Source: Micromussa lordhowensis
Lineage: Eukaryota > Cnidaria > Anthozoa > Scleractinia > Lobophylliidae
Direction of reading: 5' to 3'
Assembly (NCBI GenBank): GCA_964020085.1
Contig: OZ026604.1
Span: 26,404,697 to 26,468,696 of the forward strand
DNA length: 64,000 nucleotides
Under the pieces are notes generated by a model that did not search any database, was not told the origin of the DNA, and was given only the letters and a program-made list of their open reading frames with translations. Made by a program: the position numbers and the translations under genes. Shown one piece after another: positions 11,403 to 24,210 of this stretch (position 1 is the first letter of the stretch; each line of letters opens with the position of its first letter).

Positions 11403-14400
11403 ATCGTTAGCCGAGCTTGACGCGTGTCGCAACTTGGCAAACTAATGGCACCAAAGCACTCCTGGGGTGGGTCCGGGTCCACATGCAAAGTTTCGGAGCT
11501 GCGCGACATCTCGCACTATGCTAACCAGCCCGTTTGCTAATTAGCCGAACTTTGCGCGCGTCGCAACTTTGCAAAGTAATACCACCAAAGCACTCCCGGG
11601 GTCGGTCCGGGTCCAAATGCGAAGTATCGGAGCTGCGCGAAATCTCCCACTATGCTAATCAGCCCGCAGATCCCCAGGCGTGGCCGGCTGGCTGACTCGT
11701 TAGCCGAGCTTGACGCGTGTCGCAACTTGGCAAACTAATGGCACCAAAGCACTCCTGGGGTGGGTCCGGGTCCACATGCAAAGTTTCGGAGCTGCGCGAC
11801 ATCTCGCACTATGCTAACCAGCCCGTTTGCTAATTAGCCGAACTTTGCGCGAGTCGCAACTTTGCAAACTAATACCACCAAAGCACTCCCGGGGTCGGTC
11901 CGGGTCCAAATGCGAAGTATCGGAGCTGCGCGAAATCTCCCACTATGCTAATCAGCCCGCAGATCCCCAGGCGTGGCCGGCTGGCTGACTCGTTAGCCGA
12001 GCTTGACGCGTGTCGCAACTTGGCAAACTAATGGCACCAAAGCACTCCTGGGGTGGGTCCGGGTCCACATGCAAAGTTTCGGAGCTGCGCGACATCTCGC
12101 ACTATGCTTACCAGCCCGTTTGCTAATTAGCCGAACTTTGCGCGCGTCGCAACTTTGCAAACTAATACCACCAAAGCACTCCCGAAGTCGGTCCGGGTCC
12201 AAATGCGAAGTATCGGAGCTGCGCGAAATCTCCCACTATGCTAATCAGCCCGCAGATCCCCAGGCGTGGCCGGCTGGCTGACTCGTTAGCCGAGCTTGAC
12301 GCGTGTCGCAACTTGGCAAACTAATGGCACCAAAGCACTCCTGGGGTGGGTCCGGGTCCACATGCAAAGTTTCGGAGCTGCGCGACATCTCGCACTATGC
12401 TAACCAGCCCGTTTGCTAATTAGCCGAACTTTGCGCGCGTCGCAACTTTGCAAACTAATACCACCAAAGCACTCCCGGGGTCGGTCCGGGTCCAAATGCG
12501 AAGTATCGGAGCTGCGCGAAATCTCCCACTATGCTAATCAGCCCGCAGATCCCCAGGCGTGGCCGGCTGGCTGACTCGTTAGCCGAGCTTGACGCGTGTC
12601 GCAACTTGGCAAACTAATGGCACCAAAGCACTCCTGGGGTGGGTCCGGGTCCACATGCAAAGTTTCGGAGCTGCGCGACATCTCGCACTATGCTAACCAG
12701 CCCGTTTGCTAATTAGCCGAACTTTGCGCGCGTCGCAACTTTGCAAACTAATACCACCAAAGCACTCCCGGGGTCGGTCCGGGTCCAAATGCGAAGTATC
12801 GGAGCTGCGCGAAATCTCCCACTATGCTAATCAGCCCGCAGATCCCCAGGCGTGGCCGGCTGGCTGACTCGTTAGCCGAGCTTGACGCGTGTCGCAACTT
12901 GGCAAACTAATGGCACCAAAGCACTCCTGGGGTGGGTCCGGGTCCACATGCAAAGTTTCGGAGCTGCGCGACATCTCGCACTATGCTAACCAGCCCGTTT
13001 GCTAATTAGCCGAACTTTGCGCGCGTCGCAACTTTGCAAACTAATACCACCAAAGCACTCCCGGGGTCGGTCCGGGTCCAAATGCGAAGTATCGGAGCTG
13101 CGCGAAATCTCCCACTATGCTAATCAGCCCGCAGATCCCCAGGCGTGGCCGGCTGGCTGACTCGTTAGCCGAGCTTGACGCGTGTCGCAACTTGGCAAAC
13201 TAATGGCACCAAAGCACTCCTGGGGTGGGTCCGGGTCCACATGCAAAGTTTCGGAGCTGCGCGACATCTCGCACTATGCTAACCAGCCCGTTTGCTAATT
13301 AGCCGAACTTTGCGCGCGTCGCAACTTTGCAAACTAATACCACCAAAGCACTCCCGGGGTCGGTCCGGGTCCAAATGCGAAGTATCGGAGCTGCGCGAAA
13401 TCTCCCACTATGCTAATCAGCCCGCAGATCCCCAGGCGTGGCCGGCTGGCTGACTCGTTAGCCGAGCTTGACGCGTGTCGCAACTTGGCAAACTAATGGC
13501 ACCAAAGCACTCCTGGGGTGGGTCCGGGTCCACATGCAAAGTTTCGGAGCTGCGCGACATCTCGCACTATGCTAACCAGCCCGTTTGCTAATTAGCCGAA
13601 CTTTGCGCGCGTCGCAACTTTGCAAACTAATACCACCAAAGCACTCCCGGGGTCGGTCCGGGTCCAAATGCGAAGTATCGGAGCTGCGCGAAATCTCCCA
13701 CTATGCTAATCAGCCCGCAGATCCCCAGGCGTGGCCGGCTGGCTGACTCGTTAGCCGAGCTTGACGCGTGTCGCAACTTGGCAAACTAATGGCACCAAAG
13801 CACTCCTGGGGTGGGTCCGGGTCCACATGCAAAGTTTCGGAGCTGCGCGACATCTCGCACTATGCTAACCAGCCCGTTTGCTAATTAGCCGAACTTTGCG
13901 CGCGTCGCAACTTTGCAAACTAATACCACCAAAGCACTCCCAGGGTCGGTCCGGGTCCAAATGCGAAGTATCGGAGCTGCGCGAAATCTCCCACTATGCT
14001 AATCAGCCCGCAGATCCCCAGGCGTGGCCGGCTGGCTGACTCGTTAGCCGAGCTTGACGCGTGTCGCAACTTTGCAAACTAATGGCACCAAAGCACTCCT
14101 GGGGTGGGTCCGGGTCCACATGCAAAGTTTCGGAGCTGCGCGACATCTCGCACTATGCTAACCAGCCCGTTTGCTAATTAGCCGAACTTTGCGCGCGTCG
14201 CAACTTTGCAAAGTAATACCACCAAAGCACTCCCGGGGTCGGTCCGGGTCCAAATGCGAAGTATCGGAGCTGCGCGAAATCTCCCACTATGCTAATCAGC
14301 CCGCAGATCCCCAGGCGTGGCCGGCTGGCTGACTCGTTAGCCGAGCTTGACGCGTGTCGCAACTTGGCAAACTAATGGCACCAAAGCACTCCTGGGGTGG

Positions 14401-17400
14401 GTCCGGGTCCACATGCAAAGTTTCGGAGCTGCGCGACATCTCGCACTATGCTAACCAGCCCGTTTGCTAATTAGCCGAACTTTGCGCGCGTCGCAACTTT
14501 GCAAACTAATACCACCAAAGCACTCCCGGGGTCGGTCCGGGTCCAAATGCGAAGTATCGGAGCTGCGCGAAATCTCCCACTATGCTAATCAGCCCGCAGA
14601 TCCCCAGGCGTGGCCGGCTGGCTGACTCGTTAGCCGAGCTTGACGCGTGTCACAACTTGGCAAACTAATGGCACCAAAGCACTCCTGGGGTGGGTCCGGG
14701 TCCACATGCAAAGTTTCGGAGCTGCGCGACATCTCGCACTATGCTAACCAGCCCGTTTGCTAATTAGCCGAACTTTGCGCGCGTCGCAACTTTGCAAACT
14801 AATACCACCAAAGCACTCCCGGGGTCGGTCCGGGTCCAAATGCGAAGTATCGGAGCTGCGCGAAATCTCCCACTATGCTAATCAGCCCGCAGATCCCCAG
14901 GCGTGGCCGGCTGGCTGACTCGTTAGCCGAGCTTGACGCGTGTCGCAACTTGGCAAACTAATGGCACCAAAGCACTCCTGGGGTGGGTCCGGGTCCACAT
15001 GCAAAGTTTCGGAGCTGCGCGACATCTCGCACTATGCTAACCAGCCCGTTTGCTAATTAGCCGAACTTTGCGCGCGTCGCAACTTTGCAAACTAATACCA
15101 CCAAAGCACTCCCGGGGTCGGTCCGGGTCCAAATGCGAAGTATCGGAGCTGCGCGAAATCTCCCACTATGCTAATCAGCCCGCAGATCCCCAGGCGTGGC
15201 CGGCTGGCTGACTCGTTAGCCGAGCTTGACGCGTGTCGCAACTTGGCAAACTAATGGCACCAAAGCACTCCTGGGGTGGGTCCGGGTCCACATGCAAAGT
15301 TTCGGAGCTGCGCGACATCTCGCACTATGCTAACCAGCCCGTTTGCTAATTAGCCGAACTTTGCGCGCGTCGCAACTTTGCAAACTAATACCACCAAAGC
15401 ACTCCCGGGGTCGGTCCGGGTCCAAATGCGAAGTATCGGAGCTGCGCGAAATCTCCCACTATGCTAATCAGCCCGCAGATCCCCAGGCGTGGCCGGCTGG
15501 CTGACTCGTTAGCCGAGCTTGACGCGTGTCGCAACTTGGCAAACTAATGGCACCAAAGCACTCCTGGGGTGGGTCCGGGTCCACATGCAAAGTTTCGGAG
15601 CTGCGCGACATCTCGCACTATGCTAACCAGCCCGTTTGCTAATTAGCCGAACTTTGCGCGCGTCGACTCTTTGCAAACTAATACCACCAAAGCACTCCCG
15701 GGGTCGGTCCGGGTCCAAATGCGAAGTATCGGAGCTGCGCGAAATCTCCCACTATGCTAATCAGCCCGCAGATCCCCAGGCGTGGCCGGCTGGCTGACTC
15801 GTTAGCCGAGCTTGACGCGTGTCGCAACTTGGCAAACTAATGGCACCAAAGCACTCCTGGGGTGGGTCCGGGTCCACATGCAAAGTTTCGGAGCTGCGCG
15901 ACATCTCGCACTATGCTAACCAGCCCGTTTGCTAATTAGCCGAACTTTGCGCGCGTCGACTCTTTGCAAACTAATACCACCAAAGCACTCCCGGGGTCGG
16001 TCCGGGTCCAAATGCGAAGTATCGGAGCTGCGCGAAATCTCCCACTATGCTAATCAGCCCGCAGATCCCCAGGCGTGGCCGGCTGGCTGACTCGTTAGCC
16101 GAGCTTGACGCGTGTCGCAACTTGGCAAACTAATGGCACCAAAGCACTCCTGGGGTGGGTCCGGGTCCACATGCAAAGTTTCGGAGCTGCGCGACATCTC
16201 GCACTATGCTAACCAGCCCGTTTGCTAATTAGCCGAACTTTGCGCGCGTCGCAACTTTGCAAACTAATACCACCAAAGCACTCCCGGGGTCGGTCCGGGT
16301 CCAAATGCGAAGTATCGGAGCTGCGCGAAATCTCCCACTATGCTAATCAGCCCGCAGATCCCCAGGCGTGGCCGGCTGGCTGACTCGTTAGCCGAGCTTG
16401 ACGCGTGTCGCAACTTGGCAAACTAATGGCACCAAAGCACTCCTGGGGTGGGTCCGGGTCCACATGCAAAGTTTCGGAGCTGCGCGACATCTCGCACTAT
16501 GCTAACCAGCCCGTTTGCTAATTAGCCGAACTTTGCGCGCGTCGCAACTTTGCAAACTAATACCACCAAAGCACTCCCGGGGTCGGTCCGGGTCCAAATG
16601 CGAAGTATCGGAGCTGCGCGAAATCTCCCACTATGCTAATCAGCCCGCAGATCCCCAGGCGTGGCCGGCTGGCTGACTCGTTAGCCGAGCTTGACGCGTG
16701 TCGCAACTTGGCAAACTAATGGCACCAAAGCACTCCTGGGGTGGGTCCGGGTCCACATGCAAAGTTTCGGAGCTGCGCGACATCTCGCACTATGCTAACC
16801 AGCCCGTTTGCTAATTAGCCGAACTTTGCGCGCGTCGCAACTTTGCAAACTAATACCACCAAAGCACTCCCGGGGTCGGTCCGGGTCCAAATGCGAAGTA
16901 TCGGAGCTGCGCGAAATCTCCCACTATGCTAATCAGCCCGCAGATCCCCAGGCGTGGCCGGCTGGCTGACTCGTTAGCCGAGCTTGACGCGTGTCGCAAC
17001 TTGGCAAACTAATGGCACCAAAGCACTCCTGGGGTGGGTCCGGGTCCACATGCAAAGTTTCGGAGCTGCGCGACATCTCGCACTATGCTAACCAGCCCGT
17101 TTGCTAATTAGCCGAACTTTGCGCGCGTCGCAACTTTGCAAACTAATACCACCAAAGCACTCCCGGGGTCGGTCCGGGTCCAAATGCGAAGTATCGGAGC
17201 TGCGCGAAATCTCCCACTATGCTAATCAGCCCGCAGATCCCCAGGCGTGGCCGGCTGGCTGACTCGTTAGCCGAGCTTGACGCGTGTCGCAACTTGGCAA
17301 ACTAATGGCACCAAAGCACTCCTGGGGTGGGTCCGGGTCCACATGCAAAGTTTCGGAGCTGCGCGACATCTCGCACTATGCTAACCAGCCCGTTTGCTAA

Positions 17401-17799
17401 TTAGCCGAACTTTGCGCGCGTCGCAACTTTGCAAACTAATACCACCAAAGCACTCCCGGGGTCGGTCCGGGTCCAAATGCGAAGTATCGGAGCTGCGCGA
17501 AATCTCCCACTATGCTAATCAGCCCGCAGATCCCCAGCCGTGGCCGGCTGGCTGACTCGTTAGCCGAGCTTGACGCGTGTCGCAACTTGGCAAACTAATG
17601 GCACCAAAGCACTCCTGGGGTGGGTCCGGGTCCACATGCAAAGTTTCGGAGCTGCGCGACATCTCGCACTATGCTAACCAGCCCGTTTGCTAATTAGCCG
17701 AACTTTGCGCGCGTCGCAACTTTGCAAACTAATACCACCAAAGCACTCCCGGGGTCGGTCCGGGTCCAAATGCGAAGTATCGGAGCTGCGCGAAATCTC
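11403..17799. repeat. Ordinary satellite array between duplicated blocks
   Basis: This stretch opens with a third copy of the GAATCG/AAAGT signature (11403, 11576). A fourth AAAGT, without GAATCG, lies at 14213, nine dimers on. Other variants are 11852, 12109, the double change CCCGAAG at 12185-12186, 13942, an A subunit with the B base at unit position 9 (14073), TCACAAC at 14652 and 17538. From about 16.0 to 17.5 kb I saw no departures from consensus. No gene, RNA or mobile element is visible. Confidence 0.9.
15664..15965. repeat. Adjacent dimer duplication carrying a GTCGACTC variant
   Basis: At the start of the B subunit, CGCAACTTT is replaced by CGACTCTTT at 15664-15672 and again exactly 293 bp later (changed bases from 15959). 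The identical three-base change, found nowhere else in the window, shows one dimer copied next to itself. The change keeps the unit length and is most simply a small deletion plus an equal insertion. It creates a GTCGAC site. Confidence 0.85.
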
Positions 17800-18727
17800 T
17801 CACTATGCTAATCAGCCCGCAGATCCCCAGGCGTGGCCGGCTGGCTGACTCGTTAGCCGAGCTTGACGCGTGTCGCAACTTGGCAAACTAATGGCACCAA
17901 AGCACTCCTGGGGTGGGTCTGGGTCCACATGCAAAGTTTCGGAGCTGCGCGACATCTCGCACTATGCTAACCAGCCCGTTTGCTAATTAGCCGAACTTTG
18001 CGCGCGTCGCAACTTTGCAAACTAATACCACCAAAGCACTCCCGGGGTCGGTCCGGGTCCAAATGCGAAGTATCGGAGCTGCGCGAAATCTCCCACTATG
18101 CTAATCAGCCCGCAGATCCCCAGGCGTGGCCGGCTGGCTGACTCGTTAGCCGAGCTTGACGCGTGTCGCAACTTGGCAAACTAATGGCACCAAAGCACTC
18201 CTGGGGTGGGTCCGGGTCCACATGCAAAGTTTCGGAGCTGCGCGACATCTCGCACTATGCTAACCAGCCCGTTTGCTAATTAGCCGAACTTTGCGCGCGT
18301 CGCAACTTTGCAAACTAATACCACCAAAGCACTCCCGGGGTCGGTCCGGGTCCAAATGCGAAGTATCGGAGCTGCGCGAAATCTCCCACTATGCTAATCA
18401 GCCCGCAGATCCCCAGGCGTGGCCGGCTGGCTGACTCGTTAGCCGAGCTTGACGCGTGTCGCAACTTGGCAAACTAATGGCACCAAAGCACTCCTGGGGT
18501 GGGTCCGGGTCCACATGCAAAGTTTCGGAGCTGCTCGACATCTCGCACTATGCCAACCAGCCCGTTTGCTAATTAGCCGAACTTTGCGCGCGTCGCAACT
18601 TTGCAAACTAATACAACCAAAGCACTCCCGGGGTCGGTCCGGGTCCAAATGCGAAGTATCGGAGCTGCGCGAAATCTCCCACTATGCTAATCAGCCCGCA
18701 GATCCCCAGGCATGGCCGGCTGGCTGA
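17800..18727. repeat. Marker haplotype segment, copy 1 (17.8 kb)
   Basis: An ordered set of variants runs ATCTCTCAC at 17800, GGGTCTG at 17920, GCTGCTCGAC at 18535, TGCCAAC at 18554, TACAACC at 18615 and GGCATGG at 18712. The same set, without the 18535 change, recurs at 26882-27809, 9,082 bp away (31 dimers minus 1 bp). A shortened version is at 20557-21071. The T-to-C change at 18554 and the others together mark common descent of the three segments. Confidence 0.85.
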
Positions 18728-20878
18728 CTCGTTAGCCGAGCTTGACGCGTGTCGCAACTTGGCAAACTAATGGCACCAAAGCACTCCTGGGGTGGGTCCG
18801 GGTCCACATGCAAAGTTTCGGAGCTGCGCGACATCTCGCACTATGCTAACCAGCCCGTTTGCTAATTAGCCGAACTTTGCGCGCGTCGCAACTTTGCAAA
18901 CTAATACCACCAAAGCACTCCCGGGGTCGGTCCGGGTCCAAATGCGAAGTATCGGAGCTGCGCGAAATCTCCCACTATGCTAATCAGCCCGCAGATCCCC
19001 AGGCGTGGCCGGCTGGCTGACTCGTTAGCCGAGCTTGACGCGTGTCGCAACTTGGCAAACTAATGGCACCAAAGCACTCCTGGGGTGGGTCCGGGTCCAC
19101 ATGCAAAGTTTCGGAGCTGCGCGACATCTCGCACTATGCTAACCAGCCCGTTTGCTAATTAGCCGAACTTTGCGCGCGTCGCAACTTTGCAAACTAATAC
19201 CACCAAAGCACTCCCGGGGTCGGTCCGGGTCCAAATGCGAAGTATCGGAGCTGCGCGAAATCTCCCACTATGCTAATCAGCCCGCAGATCCCCAGGCGTG
19301 GCCGGCTGGCTGACTCGTTAGCCGAGCTTGACGCGTGTCGCAACTTGGCAAACTAATGGCACCAAAGCACTCCTGGGGTGGGTCCGGGTCCACATGCAAA
19401 GTTTCGGAGCTGCGCGACATCTCGCACTATGCTAACCAGCCCGTTTGCTAATTAGCCGAACTTTGCGCGCGTCGCAACTTTGCAAACTAATACCACCAAA
19501 GCACTCCCGGGGTCGGTCCGGGTCCAAATGCGAAGTATCGGAGCTGCGCGAAATCTCCCACTATGCTAATCAGCCCGCAGATCCCCAGGCGTGGCCGGCT
19601 GGCTGACTCGTTAGCCGAGCTTGACGCGTGTCGCAACTTGGCAAACTAATGGCACCAAAGCACTCCTGGGGTGGGTCCGGGTCCACATGCAAAGTTTCGG
19701 AGCTGCGCGACATCTCGCACTATGCTAACCAGCCCGTTTGCTAATTAGCCGAACTTTGCGCGCGTCGCAACTTTGCAAACTAATACCACCAAAGCACTCC
19801 CGGGGTCGGTCCGGGTCCAAATGCGAAGTATCGGAGCTGCGCGAAATCTCCCACTATGCTAATCAGCCCGCAGATCCCCAGGCGTGGCCGGCTGGCTGAC
19901 TCGTTAGCCGAGCTTGACGCGTGTCGCAACTTGGCAAACTAATGGCACCAAAGCACTCCTGGGGTGGGTCCGGGTCCACATGCAAAGTTTCGGAGCTGCG
20001 CGACATCTCGCACTATGCTAACCAGCCTGTTTGCTAATTAGCCGAACTTTGCGCGTGTCGCAACTTTGCAAACTAATACCACCAAAGCACTCCCGGGGTC
20101 GGTCCGGGTCCAAATGCGAAGTATCGGAGCTGCGCGAAATCTCCCACTATGCTAATCAGCCCGCAGATCCCCAGGCGTGGCCGGCTGGCTGACTCGTTAG
20201 CCGAGCTTGACGCGTGTCGCAACTTGGCAAACTAATGGCACCAAAGCACTCCTGGGGTGGGTCCGGGTCCACATGCAAAGTTTCGGAGCTGCGCGACATC
20301 TCGCACTATGCTAACCAGCCCGTTTGCTAATTAGCCGAACTTTGCGCGCGTCGCAACTTTGCAAACTAATACCACCAAAGCACTCCCGGGGTCGGTCCGG
20401 GTCCAAATGCGAAGTATCGGAGCTGCGCGAAATCTCCCACTATGCTAATCAGCCCGCAGATCCCCAGGCGTGGCCGGCTGGCTGACTCGTTAGCCGAGCT
20501 TGACGCGTGTCGCAACTTGGCAAACTAATGGCACCAAAGCACTCCTGGGGTGGGTCTGGGTCCACATGCAAAGTTTCGGAGCTGCGCGACATCTCGCACT
20601 ATGCTAACCAGCCCGTTTGCTAATTAGCCGAACTTTGCGCGCGTCGCAACTTTGCAAACTAATACCACCAAAGCACTCCCGGGGTCGGTCCGGGTCCAAA
20701 TGCGAAGTATCGGAGCTGCGCGAAATCTCCCACTATGCTAATCAGCCCGCAGATCCCCAGGCGTGGCCGGCTGGCTGACTCGTTAGCCGAGCTTGACGCG
20801 TGTCGCAACTTGGCAAACTAATGGCACCAAAGCACTCCTGGGGTGGGTCCGGGTCCACATGCAAAGTTTCGGAGCTGC
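18535..20878. repeat. 8-dimer block (2,344 bp), first copy
   Basis: The block starts at the GCTGCTCGAC variant (18535). It contains TGCCAAC (18554), TACAACC (18615), GGCATGG (18712), GCCTGTT (about 20,027) and GCGTGTCG (20056). Each is found again exactly 2,344 bp (8 x 293) later. The supported duplicated extent is 18535-20056. The limit beyond that is set by the next copy's first marker. The GGGTCTG at 20557 is not repeated at the expected place, so the event ended before it. Confidence 0.82.
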
Positions 20879-23222
20879 TCGACATCTCGCACTATGCCAA
20901 CCAGCCCGTTTGCTAATTAGCCGAACTTTGCGCGCGTCGCAACTTTGCAAACTAATACAACCAAAGCACTCCCGGGGTCGGTCCGGGTCCAAATGCGAAG
21001 TATCGGAGCTGCGCGAAATCTCCCACTATGCTAATCAGCCCGCAGATCCCCAGGCATGGCCGGCTGGCTGACTCGTTAGCCGAGCTTGACGCGTGTCGCA
21101 ACTTGGCAAACTAATGGCACCAAAGCACTCCTGGGGTGGGTCCGGGTCCACATGCAAAGTTTCGGAGCTGCGCGACATCTCGCACTATGCTAACCAGCCC
21201 GTTTGCTAATTAGCCGAACTTTGCGCGCGTCGCAACTTTGCAAACTAATACCACCAAAGCACTCCCGGGGTCGGTCCGGGTCCAAATGCGAAGTATCGGA
21301 GCTGCGCGAAATCTCCCACTATGCTAATCAGCCCGCAGATCCCCAGGCGTGGCCGGCTGGCTGACTCGTTAGCCGAGCTTGACGCGTGTCGCAACTTGGC
21401 AAACTAATGGCACCAAAGCACTCCTGGGGTGGGTCCGGGTCCACATGCAAAGTTTCGGAGCTGCGCGACATCTCGCACTATGCTAACCAGCCCGTTTGCT
21501 AATTAGCCGAACTTTGCGCGCGTCGCAACTTTGCAAACTAATACCACCAAAGCACTCCCGGGGTCGGTCCGGGTCCAAATGCGAAGTATCGGAGCTGCGC
21601 GAAATCTCCCACTATGCTAATCAGCCCGCAGATCCCCAGGCGTGGCCGGCTGGCTGACTCGTTAGCCGAGCTTGACGCGTGTCGCAACTTGGCAAACTAA
21701 TGGCACCAAAGCACTCCTGGGGTGGGTCCGGGTCCACATGCAAAGTTTCGGAGCTGCGCGACATCTCGCACTATGCTAACCAGCCCGTTTGCTAATTAGC
21801 CGAACTTTGCGCGCGTCGCAACTTTGCAAACTAATACCACCAAAGCACTCCCGGGGTCGGTCCGGGTCCAAATGCGAAGTATCGGAGCTGCGCGAAATCT
21901 CCCACTATGCTAATCAGCCCGCAGATCCCCAGGCGTGGCCGGCTGGCTGACTCGTTAGCCGAGCTTGACGCGTGTCGCAACTTGGCAAACTAATGGCACC
22001 AAAGCACTCCTGGGGTGGGTCCGGGTCCACATGCAAAGTTTCGGAGCTGCGCGACATCTCGCACTATGCTAACCAGCCCGTTTGCTAATTAGCCGAACTT
22101 TGCGCGCGTCGCAACTTTGCAAACTAATACCACCAAAGCACTCCCGGGGTCGGTCCGGGTCCAAATGCGAAGTATCGGAGCTGCGCGAAATCTCCCACTA
22201 TGCTAATCAGCCCGCAGATCCCCAGGCGTGGCCGGCTGGCTGACTCGTTAGCCGAGCTTGACGCGTGTCGCAACTTGGCAAACTAATGGCACCAAAGCAC
22301 TCCTGGGGTGGGTCCGGGTCCACATGCAAAGTTTCGGAGCTGCGCGACATCTCGCACTATGCTAACCAGCCTGTTTGCTAATTAGCCGAACTTTGCGCGT
22401 GTCGCAACTTTGCAAACTAATACCACCAAAGCACTCCCGGGGTCGGTCCGGGTCCAAATGCGAAGTATCGGAGCTGCGCGAAATCTCCCACTATGCTAAT
22501 CAGCCCGCAGATCCCCAGGCGTGGCCGGCTGGCTGACTCGTTAGCCGAGCTTGACGCGTGTCGCAACTTGGCAAACTAATGGCACCAAAGCACTCCTGGG
22601 GTGGGTCCGGGTCCACATGCAAAGTTTCGGAGCTGCGCGACATCTCGCACTATGCTAACCAGCCCGTTTGCTAATTAGCCGAACTTTGCGCGCGTCGCAA
22701 CTTTGCAAACTAATACCACCAAAGCACTCCCGGGGTCGGTCCGGGTCCAAATGCGAAGTATCGGAGCTGCGCGAAATCTCCCACTATGCTAATCAGCCCG
22801 CAGATCCCCAGGCGTGGCCGGCTGGCTGACTCGTTAGCCGAGCTTGACGCGTGTCGCAACTTGGCAAACTAATGGCACCAAAGCACTCCTGGGGTGGGTC
22901 CGGGTCCACATGCAAAGTTTCGGAGCTGCGCGACATCTCGCACCATGCTAACCAGCCCGTTTGCTAATTAGCGGAACTTTGCGCGCGTCGCAACTTTGCA
23001 AACTAATACCACCAAAGCACTCCCGGGGTCGGTCCTGGTCCAAATGCGAAGTATCGGAGCTGCGCGAAATCTCCCACTATGCTAATCAGCCCGCAGATCC
23101 CCAGGCGTGGCCGGCTGGCTGACTCGTTAGCCGAGCTTGACGCGTGTCGCAACTTGGCAAACTAATGGCACCAAAGCACTCCTGGGGTGGGTCCGGGTCC
23201 ACATGCAAAGTTTCGGAGCTGC
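20879..23222. repeat. 8-dimer block (2,344 bp), second copy
   Basis: It carries the same markers at 20879, 20898, 20959, about 21,056, about 22,371 and 22400. Just upstream, GGGTCTG (20557) is one dimer closer to the haplotype than in the copies at 17.9 and 27.0 kb (236 bp rather than 529 bp), so a dimer was lost here. The supported duplicated part ends at about 22,400. The rest of the interval is ordinary array with the first CACCATGC variant at 22944. Confidence 0.8.
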
Positions 23223-24210
23223 GCGACATCTCGCACTATGCTAACCAGCCCGTTTGCTAATTAGCCGAACTTTGCGCGCGTCGCAACTTTGCAAACTAAT
23301 ACCACCAAAGCACTCCCGGGGTCGGTCCGGGTCCAAATGCGAAGTATCGGAGCTGCGCGAAATCTCCCACTATGCTAATCAGCCCGCAGATCCCCAGGCG
23401 TGGCCGGCTGGCTGACTCGTTAGCCGAGCTTGACGCGTGTCGCAACTTGGCAAACTAATGGCACCAAAGCACTCCTGGGGTGGGTCCGGGTCCACATGCA
23501 AAGTTTCGGAGCTGCGCGACATCTCGCACTATGCTAACCAGCCCGTTTGCTAATTAGCCGAACTTTGCGCGCGTCGCAACTTTGCAAACTAATACCACCA
23601 AAGCACTCCCGGGGTCGGTCCGGGTCCAAATGCGAAGTATCGGAGCTGCGCGAAATCTCCCACTATGCTAATCAGCCCGCAGATCCCCAGGCGTGGCCGG
23701 CTGGCTGACTCGTTAGCCGAGCTTGACGCGTGTCGCAACTTGGCAAACTAATGGCACCAAAGCACTCCTGGGGTGGGTCCGGGTCCACATGCAAAGTTTC
23801 GGAGCTGCGCGACATCTCGCACTATGCTAACCAGCCCGTTTGCTAATTAGCCGAACTTTGCGCGCGTCGCAACTTTGCAAACTAATACCACCAAAGCACT
23901 CCCGGGGTCGGTCCGGGTCCAAATGCGAAGTATCGGAGCTGCGCGAAATCTCCCACTATGCTAATCAGCCCGCAGATCCCCAGGCGTGGCCGGCTGGCTG
24001 ACTCGTTAGCCGAGCTTGACGCGTGTCGCAACTTGGCAAACTAATGGCACCAAAGCACTCCTGGGGTGGGTCCGGGTCCACATGCAAAGTTTCGGAGCTG
24101 CGCGACATCTCGCACCATGCTAACCAGCCCGTTTGCTAATTAGCGGAACTTTGCGCGCGTCGCAACTTTGCAAACTAATACCACCAAAGCACTCCCGGGG
24201 TCGGTCCTGG
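22944..24210. repeat. 4-dimer duplication of a CACCATGC / GCGGAAC / GTCCTGG unit
   Basis: Three changes lie within one dimer: CACTATG to CACCATG, TAGCCG to TAGCGG and GGTCCGGG to GGTCCTGG. They occur together at 22944-23035 and again at 24116-24207, 1,172 bp (4 dimers) apart. A third copy lies at 29682-29775. The combination is too specific to arise by repeated mutation and marks copying. Confidence 0.85.

Noticed and set aside
1868..14362. Identical 62-residue open frames on the minus strand at 1868-2056, 3040-3228, 7435-7623, 11537-11725 and 14174-14362
   Set aside because: They exist only because one substitution (AAACT to AAAGT or AACGA) changes a minus-strand TAG stop into a sense codon. 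The sequence is ordinary satellite, and the frame has no start context, domain or conservation beyond the repeat.
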